Origin: Takakia lepidozioides
Lineage: Eukaryota; Streptophyta; Takakiopsida; Takakiales; Takakiaceae
NCBI GenBank assembly: GCA_030704615.1
Contig: CM060734.1
Coordinates: 14,942,001 to 15,006,000 of the forward strand
Direction: 5' to 3'
Length of the DNA stretch: 64,000 nt
Shown here: positions 53,540-64,000 of the stretch, piece by piece
How the letters are laid out: each line of letters opens with the position of its first letter
Position numbering within the stretch: position 1 is the stretch's first letter
Notes under the pieces: generated by a model
Seen by the model: the letters and a program-made list of their open reading frames with translations, nothing else
Databases searched by the model: none
What the model was told of the DNA's origin: nothing
Translations under genes and position numbers: made by a program

Positions 53540-54405
53540 CAGCACAAGCCCACACAGCTCACAGGCCACAGCCTGTCACAGCCCTACACAGGTCACAGGG
53601 TCACAGCCCCAAAGGCCACATGTCACAGCTTGTCACACCCCATCACAACCCCAAAGGCCACAGGCACAGCCTGTCACAGCCCTACAAAGGTCACAAGGTC
53701 ACAGCCGCAAAGGCCACAGCCTATCACAGCCCCTCACAGCCCCATAGGCCACAGGGCACAGCCTGTCACAGCCCGACACAGGTCACAGGGGTCACAGCCC
53801 CAAAGGCCACAGCCCCTCACAGCCCGTCACAGCCCCACAGGCCACTGGCCACAGCCTGTCACAGCCCCTCACAACCCCTCACAGCTCGCCACAGCCTGAC
53901 ACAGCCCGTCACAGCCCCACAGGGCACAGGGTACAGCCTGTCACAGCCCCTCACAGCCCGTCACAGCCCCACAGGCCACAGGGCACAGCCTGTCACAGCC
54001 CCTTATAGCCCGTCACAGCCCCACAGGCCACAGGGCACAGCCTGTCACAGCCCTTCATAGCCCGTCACAGCTTGCCACAGCCTGTCACAGCCCGTCACAG
54101 CCCCACAGGCCACAGGGCACAGCCTGTCACAGCCCCGCACAGCCCGTCACAGCCCCAAAGGCCACTGGGTCACAGGCCCTCACAGCCCGTCACAGCCCCG
54201 AAGGCCACCGGCACAGGCCCTCACATGCCCTCACAGCCCGTCACAGCCCGAAGACCACCGGCGTAGCCCGGCACAGCCCGACACAGCCCGTCACAGCCCT
54301 GAAGGCCACCGGCACAGCCCCTCACAGCCCCGAAGGCCACCGGCACAACCCCTCATAGCCCGTCACAGCCCCCAAGGCCACAGGGACAACCCGTCACAGC
54401 CCCAT
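53540..54405. repeat. CACAGCC minisatellite, array B
   Basis: About 870 bases of irregular units made from CACAGCCCGTCACAGCCCCA, ACAGGCCACAGGG and AAGGCCACCGGCACAG. Same repeat and same downstream sequence as at 25.5 kb, so it is an internal part of the long LTR. Confidence 0.92.
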
Positions 54406-56298
54406 CCATGGCCGCTCTGGCAGTTTAGCCATTTCTCCAAGGGGTTTAGCCATGCCAAGCTAGGGTTTGTGTCTCTTGGACTCTAGGCTTCTTTCCACCG
54501 AGCTATGGCGGCTGTGAGGAAATCAGCAAGGTATTCTTGCTCTTTCGGCTCCCACACACCACCATAGTAGCCCTAAGCCATGAGGTGGTTGCCACAAACC
54601 AAGCCTTCTTTCTCACTTAGCCTCCCCAAACACGCCACTAAACTCAATGGCAAACAACCAAGCCCTGCTGGTTCCCAGCCCTTGTGAGCACTCATTCAAG
54701 CACTTTCATTGGCCATAGCATCTGTCTTAGAGCCTATTCCAGCCCTCTACACCTGTTGCTTCAAGAGTTGCGCTCCCTTCAAGCTTGAAGTTGAAACCCC
54801 AACTCACATAGGCCCTACAAGTGCTTTTCTTTCACTCCAAGTGGAAACCAGCCCTAGACCTTCCGTTCTAGCTCTCTAAGGCTTGAAAACAAGAGCCTCA
54901 ATGGGCTGAAGGCATGCTCCACACATGCCCCACTCTCACCATAAGAGAATCAGCTCATTTGCTTCATTTCTTGCACCCACAAACCTGAAAATACAAGCTT
55001 CAGCAGGCTGAAAGCATGCTCCACCTGCCCTACAGGGAAACCAGCCCCTTCCTTCCTTTCTTGCACTCCCACACTTGAAAGTGCAAGCCTTCACCAGGCT
55101 GATAGCATGCTCCACACATGCATTGCCCTCACATAAGGGAAGTCAGCCCTTCCCTCTTCCTTGCTTGCCCTCCAAGCTTGAAGATAGAAGCTTCAATGAG
55201 CTGAATACATGCTCCACACATGCAACCTCTTCACACAAGAGATATCAGCCCCCTATCTTGGCTCCTTGGCTCCTTGATGCTCTCTAAGACAAGACTAAGC
55301 ACTCCACAGCCCTTGCCAAGCTCCTGAAACCGTAAGGCTTATATTTCCAGCCACAAGACACTCCTCTTGTGGTGCAAGAACTTTTCTTCCAAGCTCTGAA
55401 ACCCTAGGTGCACATTCCATGGCCTTGCCGCACCTCTTAGCTCATGTTCCAGCCCCGCTCTTGCCATGGCAAGAGCCCTCATATCGCTGGAGTTTCAGAT
55501 TGAAACCCCAACTCAACATAGCCACAAATGCATTGGCTTGCATACAAGAGAAATCAGCCATCTCTTTTCACTCATACCTCCTTATGAGCTTGAAGTTGGA
55601 GCTCCCGATAACTGTGACTTACATTTAACACCCTCGCAGCTCCACATTGCTGCAGCTCCTTAACTTGGCCTGCAGCTGAAGAAGACGACCACCAGTTCAC
55701 CCACTCGAGACCAGCATCTCCCCCGCTTCACACTAGAAGCCCAAACTTGGTTGCCATAGCGTTGAGCTATGCAACGCCGCTCTTCAACATAGGCTACCCG
55801 CCTCTCTATCCATTGCAAACCTGCAACCTGTTCGCCTTTGCACTCTATCCACTTTGGATAGGCTCATGCACGGATCCCTGCACTCTAGGCTGAACCGCTT
55901 CTCATGAAAACACAAGTGCTACAAAGCAACTCGAACCTGGCACTCACAGACTCGAGCTGATCTTTCTCGAGTGATAAAGAAGAAGAATACAAGCACAAGC
56001 TCATGCGAGCTCACAAAGCTGAAGCATAAACTCATGCATATATAACCTCATCACTCAAATACAAGTCAAGCCAAGTGCACCCCACGCCATGGGGAATCCA
56101 CACTACGGCGCCATAGCTAGGCGCGGTGAGGCTCAACTCGAGAAAGATGAGCCTCCCGCGCTTGCCGTGAAGATAACCACTCCAGGGCCTAAATCTGCCT
56201 TGACCCCTGGATTGACACTTGGGCCAATCCCAAATGTCAATATGTAAAAGCTAGCTATTTCCTAGCTAGTTTCACACTAGTGGTAAAATAACTTGACA
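54406..56298 (-). mobile_element. Long 5' LTR (repeat B) of the DNMT retroelement
   Basis: Same order of sequence as repeat A (25691-27512). On the minus strand begins TGTCAAGTTATTTTACC at 56298. The terminal 329 bases match 46024-46352 almost perfectly, which supports the two being LTRs of one element. Including the minisatellite the LTR would be more than 2.7 kb, unusually long. Confidence 0.6.
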
Positions 56299-56464
56299 AC
56301 CCATTATGGATTTCGGCTATCGTTGGACTTGTTGATTGTCCATTGCATACTTGAGCATGTGAGCAAATCTTTTCTGTGATCCAATTTGTATAAAATGACT
56401 GATATTGTTGGTTGAAAATTGTGGCAACTTAGCCAGGGATACTTGTAAATTATAGGTGTGGCAG
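56299..56464. other. Intron or upstream part of the AP-1 mu locus
   Basis: Non-coding by eye; the retroelement LTR end at 56298 lies here and probably removed the upstream exons. Confidence 0.35.
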
Positions 56465-58128
56465 ATCAGATGAAATGGTTGTTGGTGTGGTGGAAAGTGT
56501 GAACATTCTGGTTAACAGCAATAGCCAGCTAGTGTGCTCTGATGTTGTTGGTGCCTTGAAGATGCGGACATATTTGAGGTAACATATACGAGTTCCTTAT
56601 TTGTGTTTTCTCACTTTCTGGTCAACAGCGATCGCCAGCCAGTGTGAGCACTCTAATATTGTTGGTGCCTATAAGATATGTACATATTTGAGGTAACAAA
56701 TACTCCTTGTTTACTATGTAAATAACGGATGCACCAAAACTGAAGAACACTTCTTCTTTTACTGCCCTCTTTACTATGAGATCCGTGGGAGAAACCCAGT
56801 ATCTCACAACAGTCTTCCACTATGATGGCAGCTTATCTGCATGAAGCTTTGATCTTATGCAATCCCTTGAGCAGTAGTTGCTTTTGGGCTGTCTTTTATT
56901 CTGTTTCTTGTTTCTTGTCTTCCTTTTGTCCCATGTAAGCTCTTCAGCTTTCTGCGGATGTTATAAAATTCCATTTCATTTCTGCATGAATTTCATTCAG
57001 TAATTTCCCTCGAAGAGGAGCTGTGAAACTCTACGAGTTTGTATTGAAGTTCATCAATGGGTGGTAGGTTCCTACAGTGGAATGCCAGAATAAAAGCTTG
57101 GCCTGAACGACCGGGTTTTGTTGGAGGCACAAGGGCGAGCAATGAAAGGGAAGGCAATTGATGTTGATGACATCAAATTTCACCAGTATGTGTCTTGCTA
57201 TTCACCTTTTTACTAGTGGGATGTATCGAATCTCGTGGTATGCAGGGCACAAGAAGAAGCACTTGATCATGCTCTGGCTCCACTTCCACGGGGATACAAA
57301 TGAGGCAATTCCTATCCTCAGGGGTTCCATATCTCAACCCTAGAGTGGGGGGACCGGCTCTGAAATTGCCCAAAGCCCTTGTGAGGGATGTGGAGAACAT
57401 ACACTTGGAGTGCTAGGAAAGTGTGACGCGGTTGTCTTGATTGATGTCCAATGAAACTGAGACCTTCTCTGAAGAAAGGGATTCACAAGGAGTTTATGGG
57501 CATCATGACCCTGTGTCACGGGCCTGTCATAGGCAAGGTGTCCACCCTCACCTACATTGTCTGGGATCTACATTGAGGCTCTCCATGTGCTAGGTTATAT
57601 ATCCCAGAATTTCTGGGACTACACATAAACCTGAAGGAGATGAACATTTCAGTCTTCAACACTACAAAACACATGATACAAGACAAGATTGCTTCCCATA
57701 TGCACGACAGGAAATCAAGATGATCTTCCTGGACAAAGTCAAATCGCCCCAGACATTTACTGCCAGCAAAAGCACTCTATAGGACTTGCCAGTATAAAGT
57801 CAGAAACTTGTTGGTAGAGGAGTTCTACTGGTTGTCCCCTGAGATGAATTGTCTACAAACGACTGTCAACTTGTGATACAGGGCCCTTAGAAGCTAATCA
57901 ACCATGATCCTAACTCATGTGCACCGGAAAGGGGGGCCCAGCAAAGCTTTACTCTAGGCTTTGTCTCTTAATATATTGACCCATAATCTCCTTGAGCTCC
58001 CCAGTGGACGTCTTTTCTTTAGTATCCTGTTCAGGCCCACTTATGTCTGTAAGGTGACATTTGCTTTGTGCAGGTGTGTCAGATTGGCTCGGTTTGAGAA
58101 TGACCGAACAATCTCTTTCATACCTCCC
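56465..58128 (+). pseudogene. AP1M: AP-1 complex mu subunit (mu-adaptin), partial and interrupted
   Basis: Three exons with correct splice sites. 56465-56578 encodes VESVNILVNSNSQLV and SDVVGALKMRTYL. 57078-57185 encodes LGLNDRVLLEAQGRAMKGKA and DDIKFHQ. 58074-58128 encodes CVRLARFENDRTISFIPP. The sequence is nearly identical to the mu homology domain of AP-1, which sorts clathrin cargo at the trans-Golgi. Junction phases fit. But exon 57078-57185 carries an in-frame TAA (57091-57093) at the position of the conserved Cys in GMPECKLGL, and homology ends at 58128 before the DGSFDL segment. A degenerate second copy of the first exon lies at about 56625-56692. No N-terminal longin-like domain is present. 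Confidence 0.8.
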
Positions 58129-59305
58129 ATTAAAACTGGTCTGCATTTTAGCTTTCATTCTTCTGGTGCCACGGTGTCCATGTTACCTTATTTTACTGGT
58201 TCAGTGGGAACATATCCTGGTGCAAAGAATGATGGCCGACACCCGAAGTGCATCCTATCTTGGATAGCTTGCTCCACAAAGAAGCAGTGCATCTCCTTCA
58301 ATGGATAGTCCCCTCACTCAAGCCAGCTTTAAGAAACTGAATTCCACTGCAACACCCACACATTTCACTCTCAACATTCTCCTCAAAATCAGGTCTGCTT
58401 TCCATCTTGCTTTGTCACCAGACTGAGACTCTCCAATCTGCCAAGGCCCAAATATTGTGTGAATACCTGTCTCACTCTCATATGCATGTAAAAGCACCTC
58501 TAGCACTGGCATATGGAATGAAAAAGCTGTCAGTATCATTCAATTGAAGGTCACAGATGATTACCGGGAACAAATTCCCTAAGATGGCTTTTGACAAGAA
58601 GCTCTGTAGTTTCTTCGTTGCGTGCATGCTATGCAGACCTCACCAGCACTCCAACTTGACCGAGGATCTTGTCACAGCATGATCGTCTGAGTAGTCCAGT
58701 AGAGAAGCCAGGACAGCTTCATGACAGAAACCCCAAAAAGTACGCACACTAACCAAGGTGTGTGGAGGCAACGCTCCCATTTCCAACTGCAGTGCCAATG
58801 GTATGCTGCACTAGCCATCACCTCCTCAGTATCATTGTCATCATTTACACCCATGACAATGGTGTTGCAGTTCATCATCGATGCTAGAATATTACCTTAA
58901 AATTCCATGCCACAGCATCCAGAGGAGAAAGCCGGAAGAAGGAAACATAAAACTACTTATAACAAGCAGTTAATGGGACTCCATGGCCTACCTTCCACCA
59001 CTGACCAACTTGTAAATCAATGCCACTGCAGAGGAAGAACTGCAAATGCCCCCAAGCTGAGCCACGAAAGGCGCCAAGAGCTCCCCTGCCGTCACAGACG
59101 CACATCACTTACGGTCACTCTTACTCTTGCGGCACCTGTGCAACTCAAAACAGCTCAGAAGAGCTATGGCATTCTTAGTTTGTTACAAGATCTTGGCTTT
59201 TTGTGGATGTCCCGAATTGCCTTGTTCTTGGTTCCTTTGCCCCTCCCCACAAAATTAACCCATACTCAACCACAGAAACATAATTATGGAGTATTCCTGA
59301 TGTAA
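58129..59305. other. No gene confidently seen
   Basis: Minus-strand open stretches (58539-58318, 58878-58672) have no recognised motif. Probably the 3' flank of the PIG-Q gene. Confidence 0.3.
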
Positions 59306-62300
59306 CTATTTTTCAAGCACAGGGATGTTGGAAGTACCAAGGCTGGCTGTCTCAACACCTAGCTGGGACACCAAGGTCTCTGTTTGATCCTGTGGCTCCA
59401 TATGTGGTAACACAGAGCTCTGAACTGAGCTGTGTGTGCAAGTGAGCTTGAGCAGTCCAACCGGATCTCTTTGTCCACCTTGCCCTACTTCCTCACAATG
59501 GCCCACAACTCTATGAGGAGTATCATGCCCATCGCAATGCCCAGTTGCTGACAGGGATGGCAAGGAGTCCAAAGAACTGTTCGATTGTCCCTCTTGAACT
59601 ACATGCAGAGTCCGGAACCATATACCTGATGGAAATCTTCTGGGCTGAACAAACCAGATAGCCACTTGCGCATATGGAAATGACTGAAGAATGAGTATCA
59701 AATATTGCAGGCACAAGCGAACAATGGAGAGGACCGAGTAGACAAGGGTGAAGAATGTATAGAAGACAGAAGTGGTGGGCAGCAGAAGTAGCAAGGGTGT
59801 GAACATGAGTGAACCCACTACCAGCTGCTCCACACTACAGTCATAAGTGTCCAGCCTCCCTCTTAATGGGTTGCGCTTCCTTGCCCTGCTCATTTACACG
59901 CACATACAAAACCCTTGCCCATTCAGTTCTGCCACAAATGCCCGAGGAACTGAAAAGGAAGCCACGGGCTTTAGCAAGGAGTATAAAAAGCTCGACTCCT
60001 GCCGAATCAAGCAAGAAATAATGGTATCACTTCACCCTGAAGGACTACTTCCTTCTGTTTGGAAGGTGGACACCTTGTAACGGCCGGAACTGGTACAATG
60101 AGGTTGTCCAAACCTCCCCCAAGGACTCTCCCCAGTTATTAGGTGACTGGTTAACCAGCAAACCCCTTTTTATAGCTGGGTTGGCTATAATGGGTGACAT
60201 CCAACATACACCTAGGCGGTTTGAACCCACGACCGCTTATAAGGCAGCGTTGTGCCCTAACCAGTGGGCCATCTGTTGGATGCAGTATCAACAATTATAC
60301 TTAAGGGGGGAACACCACCCATCCTGCCCCACCCAAGGGGGGGCTCCAAGCAAAGCCGGGTCATTGTTTTCCTTCTAAGATAGAAATCAAGACAAATGTG
60401 TAACTTTTAAGAACATCGCAGCCACATAAAGTGAGAATCTCTCAGCCCAAGGCTGGCAAACCTTCAACCTACACCACAGCACATACCTGAAGAGGCGCCA
60501 GAGAGCAGCCAAAGCACGAAGCTGACTGGCATATAAGAAGGCAGTGGCTTGGTGGAGGGCTGCAACATGGATGGTCGCCAATAACAGGATGTCCACCAAC
60601 ATGGCTGCTGGCACAGTGAGTCCCAGTAACATAGCAAGCAGTGCTGATGCAGGTAGCAATGCACGGAGCACTGGCCACACCAGGGCTCCCACAGTGGCCC
60701 ATGTCTGAATAACATGCAATGATAGTGTCCCCAGCCGGGCTGCCAGCTCATCATTGAGCTTGAAGCCAGCAGGCACGCCCATCAACCAGATGCAACCAGT
60801 GCGCAGTATGTCATTGGTCAACACCTGCACCATTCTTTGAACATATTGTGCAATGTCCACTTCATGCCGTAAAACTACAAGACCTGCCACTGCTCCCATG
60901 GCCATATCCACCACTACAGCTGTCCACATCGCATGTCTGCTTTGTGTTGATCGATGTGCCATGGATACATTGGCTTGCTCAGGCCTGCATCCAGAACAAG
61001 GATGGACTTTTTGTTTGTTTAGAGAAAACCCACTTACTCTTGTTTGTTTGCTAACAGATATATGACGAACAGGACTCCCATCTAATCACCTGGTTCCCAA
61101 CCATTGTACGAAGCGTAAATTCTAGGCGCTTGTTCAAGAAACTGGACACTGGAACATATGGGGAGAAAAGGGAGTACCCAGTGCCTCCCCAAGCCAAAAC
61201 AAAGGGCCATGCCAGAAGCTGATGGAAACGAAGTTGAAGAGCATGCCAAGTGTGGCTCATATGCTGCACACAACCCATATATGGAAGGACACAGAGCCAT
61301 TTATCTAGCACCGCTGCACCTGCAGAGGCCAGCACATAGAGCACTGTGCCACCTGATGCTACCAAGGCTGCAGCACTATGCCACCACAAGCTGCCAGCCA
61401 TCCACATCACCCCACCTTGTCTAACTTAGAACACAGCTGTGCCTTTGCCTGTCCTTGCCCAACTGTGTGTCAGCCACTCTGCGCTCTAGGAAGTTACAGC
61501 ATTGATGAATACACGAATGCACTAACACCTCATCCTGATTTTGGCATATCATAACAATGACATTCCGACAGTCTCCTACCTCACACTCCTGTATAGGTAG
61601 AAATAATTCATAAACCTAAGTTTGACTACAGTAGGTATTGAACACAGCCATAAAAAGTATGAGGATATGCATGGGGGTCTATTCAGCACCGAACAATGAC
61701 AGGAGCCATGATTCACTATTTAATGTCAAAACCATGAGGTCATCACTTGACTAAGAGCTAGTGTATAGATAGGCTAGTAAATGTAGCATTTTGACAATCT
61801 AGGACCAGTTATTGTGAAAATGTTGAACATTACCCTACAGTATGTTAAAAAAACCATTGCCTTACGTGGACAGATAGGAAGGCTGCACACAAGAGGTGCC
61901 TACACATGATGCTACTGTCTTCGCGACGAAGGCACCACAATTGAGCAGCTCCACCACTCTTTCCTGCAACCGCACCTCCCTAAGTCAATCAATCTGTTCA
62001 TAGATAGCAAAAACCCAAGGTCTTGGTTCTGCATCCGACAACCCTCCTATGTCCTTGAAAGTATGCATGCACATTGGGCATATGGGTTCTTGTTCCCAAC
62101 CCTGACATAACAGTTCATGGGTAAGAGCTAGCTGGTGTCAAATTGACCCTATGCTGAAAGTGAGAAAGACTTTTGAGGTACGACTCGGATCCCCTTTTTC
62201 TGGCCAAATCTAATCTACTGTCTTACTCCAAGACTTGCCCTATTTCAGAGTAATCTTGCTTCTATAAAGCTCATTTCCCTTTCATTTGGTGCCAAAGCCT

Positions 62301-63419
62301 TTGCCTCAGTCTGAATTGGAAACTGGTCAGAGGTGCCCAACCTTCAACGAGATTTTCACACATGGAACATAAACCCCATGCAACTGTTATGTTGTTGGTC
62401 TTGAACTCTTTCCAGGTTTGATACTTAGCAGTCGTCCATCATGGTGAATTCTCCTGAGACCTACTCAAGGCTGTGAAATGTTGCTAGAAGCCGTCTCTAC
62501 ACGATTTGGTCACTTCCTCTGCTGAAATTGCGAACCTATAAAAGCTAAATCCTTCACCCGACTGGAGTTCCTCTGTAGAAAGAAATTTAGTACATCCTAG
62601 CTGAAACCCATCAATGAAATTCAGAGAGACACAGAAAGAAAGAACAAACCTTTATGATGTCCACAGGAAACTTAAGAGCTTATGGACGAATCAGAGAGAA
62701 ATAGAGAGAGAGAACAGCTTACAATATCAGGAGCTAACTGCTGCTGCTGCTCCAAGGAAACCATCCAGTTTGGCTTGGTCAATGTACTTTTGTGTTCTTG
62801 ATTTGCATGAAGAGCTGAGGACCAGGTGCGGCATGATAAGTGGCCCCTACCAAACAGAGGCTGCTCATAAATTACAATCTGCCAATGACCCCTACCCTTT
62901 GTTAGCAGATGTGAAATTCAAATGTCCAGAATGCTCGAGACTGCAGCCTGCCTGGTTATGATGCAATGCCTAGTAGTTGTAGACTGTCCAAGCATATATG
63001 CAGTTTCCTACCAACTCTTGTAGCTGGCCACTTACATGAGTGTCGACAGTATAGTGAGTTCCTTTGACTGCCACATAACACACCCTTGGCCAACAGCCAC
63101 CAGGCTGTGCCCTACTGGCTGTCACAGCTGCCCACACAGAAAGATTCCTCTTGCACTCATTGGTGAAAACACAAGCACACCTGCTTCCCTCACTGGGAAT
63201 GGCATTACAGTGTATTACTCCAAATGAGCAGGACAGTAGCCCACTTCTATCCCTGCCACCACATTTCTCATCACTGTCATCAGAGGTGCAGACAGGCAGG
63301 TACTGCCCCACCAAATACGGGGCATAGGCTGTTGCAGTTGGCAGCTGGCTCTCCAATCTTTTCTCTGCCTTATTCAGAACTGCCTCCAATGTCTGCACAC
63401 ATGGAGAGCGTGGATGCAT
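59306..63419 (-). CDS. GPI1: PIG-Q/GPI1 subunit of GPI N-acetylglucosaminyltransferase
   Basis: The last two exons are secure: 60984-60487 and 59885-59306, joined in phase across a GTATGT donor and a CAG acceptor. They encode TGCIWLMGVPAGFKLNDELA, QLRALAALWRLFR/ARKRNPLRGRLDTYD and SLMFTPLLLLLPTTSVFYTF, then VQPRRFPSGIWF. These are hallmarks of GPI1/PIG-Q, an ER multi-pass membrane protein of the complex that starts GPI-anchor synthesis. An upstream exon lies within 61410-61051 (LRFHQLLAWPFVL), and a possible N-terminal exon within 63419-62970. I could not fix the exon borders there. No stop interrupts the two secure exons, so this is the best candidate for a functional host gene. Confidence 0.8.
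60075..60290 (-). mobile_element. tRNA-derived SINE in a PIG-Q intron
   Basis: On the minus strand a pol III A box (TGGTTAGGGCA, 60263-60253) and a B box (GGGTTCAAACC, 60228-60218) lie at tRNA-like spacing within a tRNA-like head (GGCCCACTGGTTAGGGC, then GGTCGTGGGTTCAAACC). An unrelated tail extends to about 60075. It sits in the intron 59886-60486. It cannot fold as a full tRNA because the acceptor ends do not pair. Confidence 0.6.
61411..62969. other. Intron/intergenic region, no exon confidently seen
   Basis: Between the possible first and second PIG-Q exons. A plus-strand ORF at 62614-62961 has an open frame but no known motif. The minus strand of the same stretch may hold a short PIG-Q exon. 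Confidence 0.3.
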
Positions 63420-64000
63420 TCAGAAAACCCTCAATCCAACCTTTATTACCAGGACCCTCAAAAGCATTGATGACAAGCGTACACCATATCCTTCCAATGA
63501 CCGTGCACGCTTGCCCAAGACAGCAACTTGGGCATAGCATTGGCAATACAATCTCTCACGAGAAAGCATTGCTACTGGGCCTCTCAGGAAAAAGCCGCAC
63601 ATAAAGGTGCATCATTGCTATGTGGTGGATAGGCAGGTGGTATCACTAATGGTTGCATCCGCACCAAAACCTCTTCAAACCCACTTTTTGCGCCTCACAC
63701 TCTCACACATGCTCCTCCAGCCCGTTCTCAAGACAGAGCCGAATATTATCACGCCATCTCTTTGTAATAAAAACCCACAATTCCGAAAACGGCTCATCAG
63801 TGGACATTGGAGAACAGAAAGGAACTGCAGCCCCGAATGCCCCGGCCTATTCTAACCAGCACAATGAGATAAAGGGAAAAAAAACACCTGGATTGATGCA
63901 GCGGAAGGCACAGGACATGCGGCCGCAACAATAACATCAACGCAAGTGTTGGTGGAGGGGGAGGCCCAGCCTAGCAGCGCCATTGGTCCCACTGGGTAGG
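63420..64000. other. Upstream region of PIG-Q
   Basis: The minus-strand frame 63602-63420 (hydrophobic/basic) is in frame with the next ORF across a stop codon and may be an upstream exon joined by a short intron. Nothing else recognised to the window end. Confidence 0.3.

Larger units (their letters stand above)
46024..56298 (-). mobile_element. Ty3/gypsy-type retrotransposon carrying a DNMT3-like gene and a PHD finger (copy 2)
   Basis: Order on the minus strand: LTR material (56298 to roughly 53 kb), gag, protease, DNMT3-like methyltransferase, an inverted segment, RT remnant, RNase H tail, integrase, PHD finger, LTR fragment (46352-46024). The integrase-last order defines it as Ty3/gypsy-like. 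Most of the RT and RNase H is deleted and part of the DNMT is inverted, so it is not autonomous. Primer-binding site and exact LTR end near gag could not be identified. Confidence 0.75.

Noticed and set aside
57158-57400. A gene at 57158-57400 in the AP-1 mu intron
   Set aside because: Short open pieces in several frames, no recognised motif; it lies within the intron defined by good splice sites at 57186 and 58073.
60200-60275. A genuine tRNA gene
   Set aside because: The A and B boxes fit but acceptor and anticodon stems do not pair fully, and a long unrelated tail follows; a SINE is the better reading.
1-64000. Bacterial or organellar origin
   Set aside because: Spliceosomal introns, chromovirus, MULEs, PHD finger and eukaryotic housekeeping genes exclude it.

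Overview
The window reads as nuclear DNA of a streptophyte, most likely a charophyte alga or another seedless green lineage. The evidence is spliced genes with GT-AG introns, plant-type families (organellar ssDNA-binding OSB motifs, a PLS-type PPR fragment, an AP-1 mu adaptin, a PIG-Q/GPI1 gene), MULE transposases with a WRKY-GCM1-like zinc cluster, a chromovirus, and a Ty3/gypsy element carrying a DNMT3-like cytosine methyltransferase. I cannot name the species. About 80-90% of the window is mobile or repetitive DNA, and almost every mobile gene is broken.

Layout. 0-0.7 kb: 5' exon of a ParB-like/methyltransferase gene family (copy 1), followed by a perfect-arm palindrome. 0.9-4.7 kb: anonymous ORFs, OSB fragments, a PPR fragment and a 32-bp inverted repeat pair. 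5.3-7.6 kb (+): internally deleted MULE (copy 1). 10.2-12.0 kb: OSB fragments and ~120-bp tandem repeats. 12.6-14.9 kb (-): broken RING-type gene, followed by a palindromic satellite (15.2-18.2 kb). 18.5-19.6 kb (-): LINE ORF1-like fragment. 19.8-22 kb (-): MULE copy 2. 22.3-25.5 kb (+): ParB-like gene copy 2, with a large intron full of palindromes, cut by a long LTR-like repeat (25.5-27.5 kb). 27.5-30.9 kb: second RING-family fragment and second satellite. 31.3-35.1 kb (-): chromovirus (chromodomain, integrase, putative LTR) fused to MULE copy 3. 35.6-36.6 and 38.1-39.0 kb: a third palindromic satellite. 36.6-37.4 kb (-) and 44.7-45.8 kb (+): two halves of one DNMT retroelement, separated by an ~8 kb inversion. 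39.2-44.4 kb (-): the longest copy of the ParB-like plus amino-methyltransferase gene. 46.0-56.3 kb (-): a second DNMT retroelement (gag, protease, DNMT3-like, RT remnant, integrase, PHD finger, LTR material). 56.5-58.1 kb (+): AP-1 mu pseudogene. 59.3-63.4 kb (-): PIG-Q gene with a tRNA-derived SINE in an intron.

Three themes stand out. First, two unrelated DNA-methyltransferase types travel in repetitive DNA here: a DNMT3-like C5 enzyme inside a gypsy polyprotein that also ends in a PHD finger, and a permuted (beta-class) amino-methyltransferase joined to a ParB-like domain. Second, several families of short inverted repeats lie in tandem arrays in and around these genes. Most share the same centre, GG-(CA/TG)-CC, although their arms differ. 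Third, the breakpoints of the 8 kb inversion lie next to those palindromes. All assignments were made by reading motifs by eye; no database search was run.
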